From: Opitutaceae bacterium EW11
GTDB taxonomy: Bacteria > Verrucomicrobiota > Verrucomicrobiia > Opitutales > Opitutaceae
Direction: 5' to 3'
Length of the DNA: 64,000 bases
Assembly (NCBI GenBank): GCA_003054665.1
Contig: QAYY01000011.1
Span: 222,654-286,653 of the forward strand
Both the position numbers and the translations under genes were made by a program. Of this stretch, positions 26,311 through 35,187 are shown piece by piece. A model generated the notes under the pieces. The model searched no databases and was not told the DNA's origin. It worked only from the letters and a program-made list of their open reading frames with translations. Numbering within the stretch: the stretch's first letter is position 1; every line of letters begins with the position of its first letter.

Positions 26311-27255
26311 ATGCCGAGCGCGGTTTTGGCGGCGCAGGAACAAGGACCGCGGACGTTCGCGAATCCGATTCTCGCCGCGCCTGCGCAGGACCCTCAAGCC
26401 ACGCTGATCGGCGATCGCTACTTTTACTGCGAGTCCTCGTCCGAGGGGATTTTCCTTCGGGTCGCGGCGGACTTTCTGGAACTCGACCGGGCTCCGCGCC
26501 AGCGCGTGTGGACGCCGCCGCGTTCCGGACCGTGCAGCAGGAATGTCTGGGCCCCGGAGCTTCACGTGCTCGACGGCCGGTATTTCATCTACTTCGCGGC
26601 GGACGACGGCGCGAATGCGAACCATCGCATGTGGGTGCTCGCTTCCGAGCGCGGCCCTCTCGGGCCCTATCGGCTGCAAGGCATGCTTGAAACGGGAGGC
26701 TGGGCGATTGACGGCACGGTGCTGCCGGGGCGGGACGGGCAACGCTACTTCGTCTGGTCCGGCTGGCCGGGTCGCACCGACGGGCAGCAGAATCTCTACA
26801 TTTCCCCGTTGGAGGCTCCGGCGACGCTCGGCGGCCGCCGAACGCTGCTCACATCGCCCGAGCATCGCTGGGAAACGCGCGGCATGCCCATCTGCGAGGG
26901 CCCCCAGGTGCTGCAGCGAGGTCACCGGACCTTCATCGTATATTCGGCGAGCGCCTCGTGGACGGCGGACTATTGCCTCGGCATGCTGGTGAACGACGGT
27001 GGCGATCCGCTCGATCCGAACTCGTGGCGAAAAGCGGGCCAGGTATTCGGCCGGAACCAGCACACGTGGGGCGTCGGCCATTGCGGTTTTGTCTGCACGC
27101 GGGACGGGGAAGACTGGCTCCTCTATCATGCAAAAACACGGCTACGTCCCGGTTGGGCCGACCGCGAAGTTCGCGCGCAGCGTTTCGGTTGGTCGCCGTC
27201 GGGTTTCCCGGAGTTTGGCGAGCCGGTGGCGAGCGGCCGTCCGCTCCCTCGCTGA
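26311..27255 (+). CDS. Glycoside hydrolase family 43 protein (first of two)
   Basis: GH43 five-blade propeller enzymes remove arabinose or xylose units. The likely catalytic base is Asp27 ('NPILAAPAQDPQATLIGD'), the pKa modulator Asp134 ('GWAIDGTVL') and the acid Glu196 ('PICEGPQVL'). 'NVWAPELHVLDGRYFIYFAA' is also characteristic. From the ATG at 26311 the product has 314 residues; TTG 26221 or GTG 26227, in the same frame, would add up to 30 residues. I see no signal peptide, so it may act in the cytoplasm on imported oligosaccharides. The next gene is a second GH43. Confidence 0.82.
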   Translation: MPSAVLAAQEQGPRTFANPILAAPAQDPQATLIGDRYFYCESSSEGIFLRVAADFLELDRAPRQRVWTPPRSGPCSRNVWAPELHVLDGRYFIYFAADDGANANHRMWVLASERGPLGPYRLQGMLETGGWAIDGTVLPGRDGQRYFVWSGWPGRTDGQQNLYISPLEAPATLGGRRTLLTSPEHRWETRGMPICEGPQVLQRGHRTFIVYSASASWTADYCLGMLVNDGGDPLDPNSWRKAGQVFGRNQHTWGVGHCGFVCTRDGEDWLLYHAKTRLRPGWADREVRAQRFGWSPSGFPEFGEPVASGRPLPR

Positions 27256-27358
27256 GGCGGCTTGCGCAGGCGGCCGCCTCGCTTGCGGCACGCGGAATCT
27301 TGCTTCGCCGGTTGAGAGGCCCGCATTCGGCGACACGTTGCGCGGAATGCTTCCGCGT

Positions 27359-28357
27359 ATGGCCGAATCCAATACTCCGACGTACCGCAATCCCGTCTGG
27401 CCTGGATATCTCGCCGATCCGTTCGTGCTTCGATCCGGCGGGGAGTACTACGCTTACGGAACCGGGTCCGACGAGGGAAACGGCCGGCAGCCCGACGGCC
27501 GCGTGTTCCCGGTCCTCCGCTCCCGAGATCTGGCGAACTGGACCTTCGTCGGAGGCGCGCTCGAACCGCTCTCCGGTTCCGGTCAAACGCGCTATTGGGC
27601 TCCGGAAGTCGCCGAACGTGACGGTGTATTCTATTTGTACTACGCCGCCGACATGCGTCTTCGCGTTGCGGTGGCGACGCATCCGGCGGGTCCGTTTCGC
27701 GATGCGGGCCGGGATCTTTTTCCGGACGAGCCGTTTTCGATCGACGCCAGCCCGTTTCGCGACCCCGCCGACGGACGCTGGTACCTCTATTTTGCGAAGG
27801 ACTTCTTCGACGAGCGCGCGGGCACGGGCACGGCGGTGGTCGAGTTGGCGGACGACATGATCTCGACCTTGGGCGAGCCGCGCACTGTCGTCCGGGCTTC
27901 GAGCGACTGGCAGATTTTCGAGCGCAACCGCACCTGGTACAACCGGACCTGGGATGCGTGGCATACGGTGGAGGGGCCCTTTGTGGTCGAGCACGACGGA
28001 CAGTACTTTTGTTTCTACTCGGGCGGACGCTGGGAGGGCCCGGATTACGGCGTCAGCTATGCCGTCGCGGCCCATCCGATGGGCCCGTTTCGCGACGAAT
28101 GGAGTCACGAAGGACCGGCCGTCCTCCGTGGCCGCCCGGGCGAGGTGCTCGGACCCGGTCACAACTCGATCGTCCTCGGACCTGATGGTCGCGCGCTCTT
28201 TGTCGTTTACCATGCCTGGGACGCTGCGCAGACCGCGCGTCGCATGTGCATCGACCCGTTGATCTGGACCGCTCACGGGCCGCGCTGCCTTGGCCCGTCG
28301 ACTGACAATCGCCCGGTGCACCTCAGCGCCGCGGAGAAAGCGTTGTTATTGCAGTAA
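27359..28357 (+). CDS. Glycoside hydrolase family 43 protein (second of two)
   Basis: The 332-residue product has the GH43 base Asp20 ('YRNPVWPGYLADPFVLRSG'), modulator Asp129 ('FSIDASPFRDP') and acid Glu205 ('HTVEGPFVVEHDGQYFCFYS'). 'RYWAPEVAERDGVFYLYYAA' is the second-blade motif. Sequence identity to the preceding GH43 is low, so it belongs to another subfamily and probably cuts a different linkage. No signal peptide is visible. An in-frame ATG at 27347 is an alternative start. It lies 100 bases after the first GH43 and likely in the same unit. Confidence 0.85.
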   Translation: MAESNTPTYRNPVWPGYLADPFVLRSGGEYYAYGTGSDEGNGRQPDGRVFPVLRSRDLANWTFVGGALEPLSGSGQTRYWAPEVAERDGVFYLYYAADMRLRVAVATHPAGPFRDAGRDLFPDEPFSIDASPFRDPADGRWYLYFAKDFFDERAGTGTAVVELADDMISTLGEPRTVVRASSDWQIFERNRTWYNRTWDAWHTVEGPFVVEHDGQYFCFYSGGRWEGPDYGVSYAVAAHPMGPFRDEWSHEGPAVLRGRPGEVLGPGHNSIVLGPDGRALFVVYHAWDAAQTARRMCIDPLIWTAHGPRCLGPSTDNRPVHLSAAEKALLLQ

Positions 28358-28438
28358 GGCGAAGCATGGAATCACGCCGGGCACCGCACGCCTCGGGCCG
28401 GCGACTGGACGAACACGGGTTTCCGGGCAGGTTGTTCG

Positions 28439-29395
28439 ATGCAACCGCTTCACGGATTCCATCACCTCACGGCCATCACGGCAGACGTCAGGAAGAACCA
28501 CGCGTTCTATACTGCCACGCTCGGCCTCCGGTTGGTGAAAAAGTCCGTCAACCAGGACGACGTCTCGGCCTACCATCTTTTCTACTCCGACGGTCACGCT
28601 TCGCCTGGGACGGACATCACGTTCTTCGATTGGCCGTTGCCGCGGGAACGGCGCGGAACGCATTCGATCGTGAGAACCGGCTTTCGTATTGGCAGCGAAG
28701 GGTCGCTTCGCTGGTGGGTGGCGCATTTCGAGCGAGTCGGCGTGCGCACGAGCGCCCTGGCGGAGCGCGATGGCCGGCTCACGATGGACTTCGAGGATCC
28801 TGAGGGGCAGCGATTGTCGCTGGTGGTCGATGCCGCGCGGCCCAGTCGTCCCTGGGAGAAGAGCCCGATACCGGTCGCGCATCAGGTCCATGGACTCGGC
28901 CCGATCCTGATCAGCGTCCCCGAACTTGCGCCCACCGAAAACGTCTTGGTGAAGGTGCTCGGGATGAACCCGGTGCGGCGGTACACGATGCCCTCCGCTT
29001 CGTCGGCCGGCGAATCGCCGGTGCATGTCTTTGCGATGAGCGGCGAAGGTGCGGCATCGGAGTTGCACGTCGTGGTGGAGCCCGACCTGCCACCCGCAGG
29101 GCAGGGCGCGGGAGGCGTTCATCACGTTGCGTTCCGGATTCCGGATAACGCGTATGACGAATGGAACGATCGGCTGCGGTCGTTCGGGATCCCCTCGAGC
29201 GGGCCGGTCGACCGGTTCTATTTCCGAAGTCTCTATTTCCGGGAGCCCAACGGCGTTTTGTTCGAGATCGCGACCGATGGCCCCGGTTTCACGGCGGACG
29301 AGCCGCTTGAGACGCTCGGCGAGCGCCTCGCCTTGCCGCCTTTCCTGGAGCGTCGTCGCAAGGAAATCGAAGCCCGGCTCCAGCCGATCGTGTAG
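28439..29395 (+). CDS. VOC-family ring-cleaving-dioxygenase-type protein (MhqO-like)
   Basis: The 318-residue protein has two glyoxalase/VOC modules. The metal ligands are a histidine near the start (GFHHLTAI, His8/His9), a histidine in 'GGVHHVAFRIPD' (about residue 228) and the glutamate of 'VLFEIATDGPGF'. The signature 'DVRKNHAFYTATLGLRLVKKSVNQDD' matches MhqO/MhqA hydroquinone-type dioxygenases, which open aromatic rings or detoxify quinones. It precedes an SDR gene by about 100 bases. Substrate unproven. Confidence 0.82.
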   Translation: MQPLHGFHHLTAITADVRKNHAFYTATLGLRLVKKSVNQDDVSAYHLFYSDGHASPGTDITFFDWPLPRERRGTHSIVRTGFRIGSEGSLRWWVAHFERVGVRTSALAERDGRLTMDFEDPEGQRLSLVVDAARPSRPWEKSPIPVAHQVHGLGPILISVPELAPTENVLVKVLGMNPVRRYTMPSASSAGESPVHVFAMSGEGAASELHVVVEPDLPPAGQGAGGVHHVAFRIPDNAYDEWNDRLRSFGIPSSGPVDRFYFRSLYFREPNGVLFEIATDGPGFTADEPLETLGERLALPPFLERRRKEIEARLQPIV

Positions 29396-29497
29396 ACGCG
29401 GAAAATGGGCTTGGCCTCGTGGCGCCGCTTGCGCTGCGATGACGGCGCCAGCGGTCGGCGCGCAGCCGCGCCGCGGCGCATCTCCAACTCCCGCACC

Positions 29498-30253
29498 ATG
29501 CCGTCTTCCAATACCTCTCGTGTAGTCCTCGTCACCGGCGCCTCAAAGGGCCTTGGCCGCACCATCGCGGAAAAACTCGCTGCGTGCGGGCACCGCATTG
29601 TGGTGAACTATTTCTCCTCCAGCGCCGGTGCGGAGAAGACGGTGGAGGCGATCCGGCAGGCCGGAGGAAAAGCGATTGCCGTGCGGGCGGACGTCCGTGA
29701 ACCGGCCCAGATCGCGGCGATGGTGGCGGAAACGAAGCGGGTTTTTGGACCGATCGAGGTCGTCGTGAACAACGCCACCGGCCCGCAGCCGATGTTGCCC
29801 TTCGAAAAGTACACCTGGGCGGACTTCCAGGACCAACTCGACTTTTTCGTGAAGGCACCGGTGCTCATCGCCCAGGCAACGCTTGCCGATATGAAGGCGG
29901 CGAAGTGGGGGCGAATCATCCACATCGGGAGCGAGGTCGTGGAACTCGGCCATACCGAGTTCAGTGCGTATGTTGCGGCCAAGGCGGCGATGATCGGCCT
30001 GACCCGTTCGTGGGCCACGGAGTTCGGCCCGTGGCAGATCACGGTCAATCTCGTCGCGCCGGGCTGGATACCGGTGGAGCGGCACGCGGATATCCCCGAG
30101 TCCTCCCGGGAAGGCTACGCTCAGGCGCTGCCGTTGCGCCGGCAGGGCGTGCCCGATGACGTCGCCGAAGCGGTGTCCTTCATGGCCAGCGACGGCGCGG
30201 GATTTGTCACCGGCCAGTGCCTCTCGGTGAACGGAGGCAATACCTACAACTGA
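29498..30253 (+). CDS. SDR-family oxidoreductase (3-oxoacyl-ACP-reductase-like)
   Basis: The 251-residue classical SDR has the cofactor loop TGASKGLG (13-20), the NNA motif in 'EVVVNNATG', and the catalytic Ser145, Tyr158 and Lys162 with correct spacing. It ends 'FVTGQCLSVNGGNTYN', typical of FabG-like enzymes. The Asn-Tyr-Phe after beta-2 (VVNYFS) and basic residues nearby suggest NADP(H). The start at 29498 gives the standard N-terminus. It probably acts with the upstream VOC protein, but its substrate is unknown. Confidence 0.88.
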   Translation: MPSSNTSRVVLVTGASKGLGRTIAEKLAACGHRIVVNYFSSSAGAEKTVEAIRQAGGKAIAVRADVREPAQIAAMVAETKRVFGPIEVVVNNATGPQPMLPFEKYTWADFQDQLDFFVKAPVLIAQATLADMKAAKWGRIIHIGSEVVELGHTEFSAYVAAKAAMIGLTRSWATEFGPWQITVNLVAPGWIPVERHADIPESSREGYAQALPLRRQGVPDDVAEAVSFMASDGAGFVTGQCLSVNGGNTYN

Positions 30254-30304
30254 GCGCGCTTCGCGAAGGGCGTGGCCGTCCGGCGGTGTTGTGAGTTTCC
30301 TACG

Positions 30305-30895
30305 ATGGAAACCCAACCCTCCCGCCGAGATTTTTGTCGTCTTGCCGCCGGCGCCGCCGTGCTCGCCTCCGCCGGCGTTGCCTCCGCCGAGGCTCCGTCT
30401 GCCGTCCCCCAGCCGGCCCCGCCCAAACCGGATGACGCCCGCGTGGCGCGGCTCGAAGCTCAGCTGAAGGCGCAGCAGGACGGTTCGCTCCGCCTCCTCC
30501 AGGAGCTGTACGCGAAACACGGCGAGCCGCTGTTGGCGACGATCGCTGCGTTCACGGCTGCGGACTGGAAGGCGCGAATGGAAAAGGTGCAGATTGCCGG
30601 AGAGCGAAACCTGCAGGCGTTGAAGTCCGCGCTGTGGGACAAACTGCCGCCGTCGTTCGAATGGCAGTTGGTCGAACAGACCGAGCACGTGCTCCAGTTC
30701 AAAGTCACCGCCTGCCCGCTGGCCGCGGAAAACAAGAAGCGCGGTTGCCCGCCGGAACTCGGCTATGCGCTGAATTGTGCTTCAGACCTCGGCATCGCCG
30801 CGGGCATCAACCCCAGAATCAGATTCTCGCGCACCAAGACGCTGATGCAGGACGGCTGCTGCTGCGATCATCGCTATGAAATGCCGGAGACCTGA
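30305..30895 (+). CDS. Tat-exported ATC-hydrolase-like protein
   Basis: The 196-residue product begins with a twin-arginine signal (SRRDFCRLAAGAAVLASAG). The mature part resembles the L-2-amino-thiazoline-4-carboxylic acid hydrolase family: 'VTACPLAAENKKRGCPPELG', 'LNCASDLGIAAGINPRIRFSRTKTLMQDGCCCDHRYEM' (quoted in part). The Cys-rich end with D-x-C-C-C-D-H is conserved in that family. A Tat signal means it folds in the cytoplasm, possibly with a metal, before export. A 23-residue coiled-coil stretch (ARVARLEAQLKAQQDGSLRLL) follows the signal. Function in this organism is unknown. Confidence 0.65.
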   Translation: METQPSRRDFCRLAAGAAVLASAGVASAEAPSAVPQPAPPKPDDARVARLEAQLKAQQDGSLRLLQELYAKHGEPLLATIAAFTAADWKARMEKVQIAGERNLQALKSALWDKLPPSFEWQLVEQTEHVLQFKVTACPLAAENKKRGCPPELGYALNCASDLGIAAGINPRIRFSRTKTLMQDGCCCDHRYEMPET

Positions 30896-30910
30896 ACGAC
30901 GGACCGGCGG

Positions 30911-30936
30911 CTCACCCCGGAGCGGCCTCCGGTGAG
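30911..30936 (+). terminator. Possible hairpin terminator with bulge
   Basis: CTCACCCCGGAG (30911-30922) pairs with CTCCGGTGAG (30927-30936) with a 2-base bulge and a CGGC loop. It follows the ATC-hydrolase-like gene. Downstream is ACTTTC rather than a clear U-run. Confidence 0.4.
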
Positions 30937-31011
30937 ACTTTCGGGGAATTTCCGGCGTCTCTGGGTGCCGCGACGGGGAACGGCCGGACGCCCGGGAGCG
31001 TCTTCCCATGC

Positions 31012-31395
31012 ATGAGGCGCTTGATCGTATTCGCCGTCTTGATGGCGGCCTTCTGCCCCTTCGCTCCTGCGCAGCAGACGAGCACGTACAGCCTGGCCCG
31101 CGAAGCGTACCAAGATCGGTTGAGTCAGGATCTCCGGCAGCTTCGCCAGGAAATCGACATGTCGGCTCGCGCCGCGCCACAGGCTGCTCAGCCGCGGTTT
31201 GCACCGGCTTACGATGCGCTGAATACGGCCGAGCAGGCGTTCGCCGCCATGAAAACCGCATCCAATCTCGAGTTCGCTCATGCCCGGTCCGCGGCCGAAA
31301 GTGCGATCGCCAAGGCCCGCCGCGAATGGTCGGTTTTCAGGCTCAACCAGCCGGAGCGAAATCCGCGGCCGGAAGAATCGCAGACGGAAAAATAA
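31012..31395 (+). CDS. Small secreted hypothetical protein with a helical mature domain
   Basis: The 127-residue product has a signal peptide (MRRLIVFAVLMAAFCPFAPAQ). An Arg/Glu/Ala-rich helical region follows ('DRLSQDLRQLRQEIDMSARA', 'ALNTAEQAFAAMKTASNLEFAHARSAAESAIAKARREW', quoted in part) that could form a coiled coil. No family is recognised. It is followed by a good terminator and is probably a single periplasmic protein gene. Confidence 0.65.
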   Translation: MRRLIVFAVLMAAFCPFAPAQQTSTYSLAREAYQDRLSQDLRQLRQEIDMSARAAPQAAQPRFAPAYDALNTAEQAFAAMKTASNLEFAHARSAAESAIAKARREWSVFRLNQPERNPRPEESQTEK

Positions 31396-31414
31396 CCGCC
31401 GATCGGCCGATCTG

Positions 31415-31443
31415 ACGCGCAGCTTTCGACGGCGCGTTTTTTT
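31415..31443 (+). terminator. Rho-independent terminator
   Basis: A 6-bp ACGCGC/GCGCGT stem with an 11-base loop is followed by seven T residues (31437-31443), 20 bases after the stop codon at 31395. Confidence 0.75.
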
Positions 31444-31508
31444 GTCGCGCGGCTGGGCGGCCTTCCAAGAGTCGGGGAATCGCGACGGATTCGGTCGCGT
31501 TATTCCCC

Positions 31509-32510
31509 ATGACCCACCCATCTGCGGCCACCAGGAAGATTCGTTGGGGCGTGCTCGGTTTCGCCCGCATTGCGCGTGAACATGTCATGCCCGCCATCCA
31601 GCGGGCGGATAATGCGGTCCTTTCCGCCGTGGCCACGCGCGACGGCAGCAAACTCTCCGAAGTGCGGGCTCGTTTTCCGGGGGTCAGAGTCGTGATCGGC
31701 TACGACGATCTGCTCCAGGATCCGGAGATCGACGCCGTCTACGTGCCGCTCCCGAATTCGCTGCACCGCGACTGGACGATTCGAGCGGCGAGCCAGGGCA
31801 AACATGTCCTTTGCGAAAAACCGATCGCGTCCACAGCCGACGAAGCGGCGGACATGGTGGCCGCCTGCCGGAAACAGGGCGTGAAGCTGATGGAGGCGTT
31901 CATGTATCGCTACACACATCGCACCCGGCTCGTGCTCGAGGTCCTCAAGAGCGGCGCTCTCGGCGAGATCAAGTTCGTCCAATCGAGTTTCCGATTTCTC
32001 CTCTCCCGTCCGGAATCCATCAAGCTGAGGCCCGAGTTGGGCGGCGGTTCGCTGTACGACGTCGGCTGCTATCCGATCAATTTCATCGGCATGGTTGCGG
32101 ATGTGGCGGCGGGCGCGCAGCCGGGGGGCGCGAAACCGGATTCGTTTTCGGCCGAATGCCTTCGTCAGGGAGGAGTGGATACGATCTTCTCCGCCGTCCT
32201 CCGCTTTCCGAGCGGGATGCTGGCTTCGGCGAATTGCGGCTTCAACGCCCACCAGCGCGTCTTTTCGGAGATCGTGGGCACGAAGGGCGTGCTCGAGATC
32301 CCGGATACGTTTCATAACGAGCCAGGCGTGCTCACGCTCACGACGGGCACGGCGCGGAAGGAGATTCCGGTGCCGGAGAGCGATCGATATGCGGCGGAGA
32401 TCCAGGACTTCTCCGCGGCGATTCTGGAGAACCGGGACCCGAAGTTCCCACTGGCGGAGACGTTGAGGAACGCCGAAGTGATCGATCGCCTGCTTGCGGC
32501 TGCGGGCTGA
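31509..32510 (+). CDS. Gfo/Idh/MocA-family oxidoreductase
   Basis: The 333-residue protein has an N-terminal Rossmann fold with 'RWGVLGFARIAREHVMPAI', a G-x-x-G-x-x-x-I variant. The conserved EKP motif is Glu103-Lys104-Pro105 in 'GKHVLCEKPIASTADEA'. The catalytic lysine region is followed by 'EAFMYRYTHRT' and 'GGGSLYDVGCYPINFIG', typical of sugar or inositol dehydrogenases of this family. It probably oxidises or reduces a sugar-like substrate with NAD(P)H. It is convergent with the AI-2E-type permease gene with only nine bases between stops. Confidence 0.88.
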   Translation: MTHPSAATRKIRWGVLGFARIAREHVMPAIQRADNAVLSAVATRDGSKLSEVRARFPGVRVVIGYDDLLQDPEIDAVYVPLPNSLHRDWTIRAASQGKHVLCEKPIASTADEAADMVAACRKQGVKLMEAFMYRYTHRTRLVLEVLKSGALGEIKFVQSSFRFLLSRPESIKLRPELGGGSLYDVGCYPINFIGMVADVAAGAQPGGAKPDSFSAECLRQGGVDTIFSAVLRFPSGMLASANCGFNAHQRVFSEIVGTKGVLEIPDTFHNEPGVLTLTTGTARKEIPVPESDRYAAEIQDFSAAILENRDPKFPLAETLRNAEVIDRLLAAAG

Positions 32511-32519
32511 GCGCGCCGA

Positions 32520-34907
32520 TCAATCGGTCCTTGCTCCCTGCACGGGCGTGAAGGCGGTGTGCCGGGCCTCGACCGCCTGCATCAGTTCGTTGGCGCGGGC
32601 TTGAACGAAGTCGCGGTCGCGCTCGTCGATCTGCCGGGGCTTGGTATCGACCACCGTGATGGCTCCGACCACGCGCCCGGCAGCCGTTCGCAGGGGCACA
32701 CCGCCGAAAAACCGGATGCCGCGCTGGGCGAGGCTGGTGTCGCTCGAGAAACGTTTGTCCTGCGTGACGTCTTCCACGAACACGATCTGGTCCGCGGGAA
32801 GTCGCGATTCGCCGTTGGCGGGGACCGGCGCGGAGGCGAGTTCCGGGGCCACGCCGCTACGCGTTCTCCAGAACTCCGGATCCGTCGCGGTTATTCTCAC
32901 GAGAGAGACGGGGATCCCGAAGTGCTGGGCGATGTCGCGGGACACCGTGCCGAAAAGTGCATCCGGTTCACGGTCCGCCAATCCGAGCGGCGCCGGAACG
33001 TCTTCCTCATTTGGAGACGAGGATTCGGGAGTGCGGGGATGCGGAGTGTCGGCCGACGGCGTGGCGCCGACGTCGGAAGCCGTCGTGAGACATTCGGAGA
33101 TGTGATGCACGGCGTCGGGGAGGCTCGTGACGATGGCGTCCGGACGCGGACCGCGGAGGCGCGATTCCAGGTCGCTGAAGTTCGCCTCGTAGTGCCACAC
33201 GCCCACGATCAGACGCGATTCGGGGCAGCTTTCGCGGATTCGCCGGCACAATTGACGGGCGCCGACCAACGCCGCGGGAGGAAGCGCAGAGACGACGACG
33301 ATCGGGATGTGTTCGTTCTGAATCTGGTCGATCGCGTTTTCGAGATGGTCCGAAACCGGAGCTACGACGGCGCCGATCCCGAGCGTCTTCAGGAGATGCC
33401 GGAGGACGAGTGCGACGACTTCGTCCGCGTCGTCGCGGGCCGGAACGATCATCGCCAGCGGCGAACTCGAGGTGAGATTCGGGTTCGGGTTTCGTGGCGA
33501 TACAGGGGCCTCCGCATTGGCGTCGTCGGTCTTTTCCGGTCGTCGCTCGAGTTCGGCGATCAGCTCCCGACTCGAATCAAAGATGAAACGCTGCCGAACT
33601 TCCGCGAGCGTGCCCCCGTGCCGGTCCTGCTCCGACATGAATAGCGCGGGGACGAAGATGTCGCGGTAGAAGCCGTCGAGTCCGCGTTCGTCGACCCATT
33701 TTTCCGCGAGCGCGATCATTTCGTCCGAGTCCATCGACAGCATGCGTTGGTAAAACCGCGCCGATGGCTCGAGAACCGGTTCGCTTCCGAGCAGCACGCT
33801 CAGGAACTGGAGCCCGGGCATGTATTTTCCGAGGACCATGATGCAGACCGTCAGCGGCGTGGAGAGGAACAATCCCGGCGTGCCCCAGAGCCAGGTCCAG
33901 AAAACTGCCGCCACCATCAGGGCGAGGTTGGAGATCCCCGTGCTCGAGCCATAGAGCCACGGCTCGACGATGTTGTTGCTGACCACTTCCATCACGAGGA
34001 ACAACCCCACCGTGTAGAGCAGCATCGTCCAGCCGGGATCGACGGCGATCGCGAGCGCGACGGGAAACGATGCTGCCACCCAGGGGCCGAGGAATGGGAT
34101 GAAGCGCAGCAGCGTCGCGAGCAGACCCCAGAGCAGGGCGTTGGGCACGCCGATGAAGTACAACCCGATCCCGATCGGCATGCCGTACGTGGCGTTCACC
34201 ACCAGCTGCATGAGAAGATACCGGCTGACGCGGCGGGCAGCGTCGTCGAGCGCCTGGGTGGCCAGATTCAGCCGGCCGGCGGACACGACTTTGATGAACC
34301 GGTCGCGCATGTCCTCACGCTGGAAGAGCAGCGCAATCACGAACACGATCACGATCGCGCCGGTGCCGAGCGTGGCGACAAACGGCGACATGTATTGAAG
34401 GAGCCAGTCGACCGGCCCGTGTTCGGGTGCCTTGACCTCCACCGGCACGGGATGCGGAGGGTTTCCGTCCTTGGATTTTGCAGGAGGGGCAGAGGGAGTC
34501 GGGGCGGGCGCCTGCATGTCGTGCTGAAGCGATTTCAGCATGTCGGTCGCGCGGGAGAGCGCGTCGGGCCCATGCGGCGTCTTGAGGGCGCTGATCTTGG
34601 TCCGGATGTTGCCCTCGTAGTCCGGCAGCTTCTGCAGCAGACTCACGCCCTGGCTGACGACCACCCATCCGACCGTCCCGATCACGCCGAACGCGATGAC
34701 GACGGTTAGGATCACGGCCGCCACGCGCGGAAAGCCCCAGCGAGTCAGCCGGACGACGCCGGGTGAAAGCAGGAACGCCAGCAGCACGGTGAGCGCGAGC
34801 GGAACCAGCACCTCCGCTGCGAGCTTGAGGACGGTCACGACGAGCACGAAGCCGGCGAGCGTGAGAAAGCCGTTCAGCCGCGAGTTGGTTGCCGCTGCCG
34901 CTTTCAT
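32520..34907 (-). CDS. AI-2E/PerM-family permease fused to B12-binding-like and GAF domains
   Basis: Residues 1-370 of this 795-residue protein are an AI-2E (PerM) permease with about eight transmembrane helices. 'GLLATLLRFIPFLGPWVAASFPVALA' and 'NNIVEPWLYGSSTGISNLALMVAAVFWTWLWG' (quoted in part) are the family core. After a linker, residues about 485-620 ('AMIVPARDDADEVVALVLRHLLKTLGIGAVVAP') resemble a cobalamin-binding-like Rossmann domain. Residues about 650-785 ('LFGTVSRDIAQHFGIPVSLV', 'GIRFFGGVPLRTAAGRVVGAITVVD') form a GAF domain. Normal family members have 340-400 residues, so this is a clear fusion. I see no B12-ligand D-x-H-x-x-G motif. Function: permease with possible sensing. Confidence 0.8.
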   Translation of the reverse strand: MKAAAATNSRLNGFLTLAGFVLVVTVLKLAAEVLVPLALTVLLAFLLSPGVVRLTRWGFPRVAAVILTVVIAFGVIGTVGWVVVSQGVSLLQKLPDYEGNIRTKISALKTPHGPDALSRATDMLKSLQHDMQAPAPTPSAPPAKSKDGNPPHPVPVEVKAPEHGPVDWLLQYMSPFVATLGTGAIVIVFVIALLFQREDMRDRFIKVVSAGRLNLATQALDDAARRVSRYLLMQLVVNATYGMPIGIGLYFIGVPNALLWGLLATLLRFIPFLGPWVAASFPVALAIAVDPGWTMLLYTVGLFLVMEVVSNNIVEPWLYGSSTGISNLALMVAAVFWTWLWGTPGLFLSTPLTVCIMVLGKYMPGLQFLSVLLGSEPVLEPSARFYQRMLSMDSDEMIALAEKWVDERGLDGFYRDIFVPALFMSEQDRHGGTLAEVRQRFIFDSSRELIAELERRPEKTDDANAEAPVSPRNPNPNLTSSSPLAMIVPARDDADEVVALVLRHLLKTLGIGAVVAPVSDHLENAIDQIQNEHIPIVVVSALPPAALVGARQLCRRIRESCPESRLIVGVWHYEANFSDLESRLRGPRPDAIVTSLPDAVHHISECLTTASDVGATPSADTPHPRTPESSSPNEEDVPAPLGLADREPDALFGTVSRDIAQHFGIPVSLVRITATDPEFWRTRSGVAPELASAPVPANGESRLPADQIVFVEDVTQDKRFSSDTSLAQRGIRFFGGVPLRTAAGRVVGAITVVDTKPRQIDERDRDFVQARANELMQAVEARHTAFTPVQGARTD

Positions 34908-35187
34908 GCGTCGTCCCTCCCTCTCACCTCAAGTCGGCATGGGCCTGGGGACGAGACCGGCGCGGGTGGCGGGGCGGAGAAAACGCCGGCGTAAGCTGAA
35001 TACGACGCTGGACCTGCGGCTGGCATGGCGCCCCCGAGACCGGGCGGGCGCGGCACGGTTCCTGTGGGGCGGCCGTCCACCAAGCTTCGCTCGTCGACGC
35101 GGCAGTTTCCCCGCCCGGTTGCGGGCTCGCTGCGGAAAAGCCGGTGTATTCAGAATCCGGAGCGTCGCGCCACGCCGCCGCTGCGCG

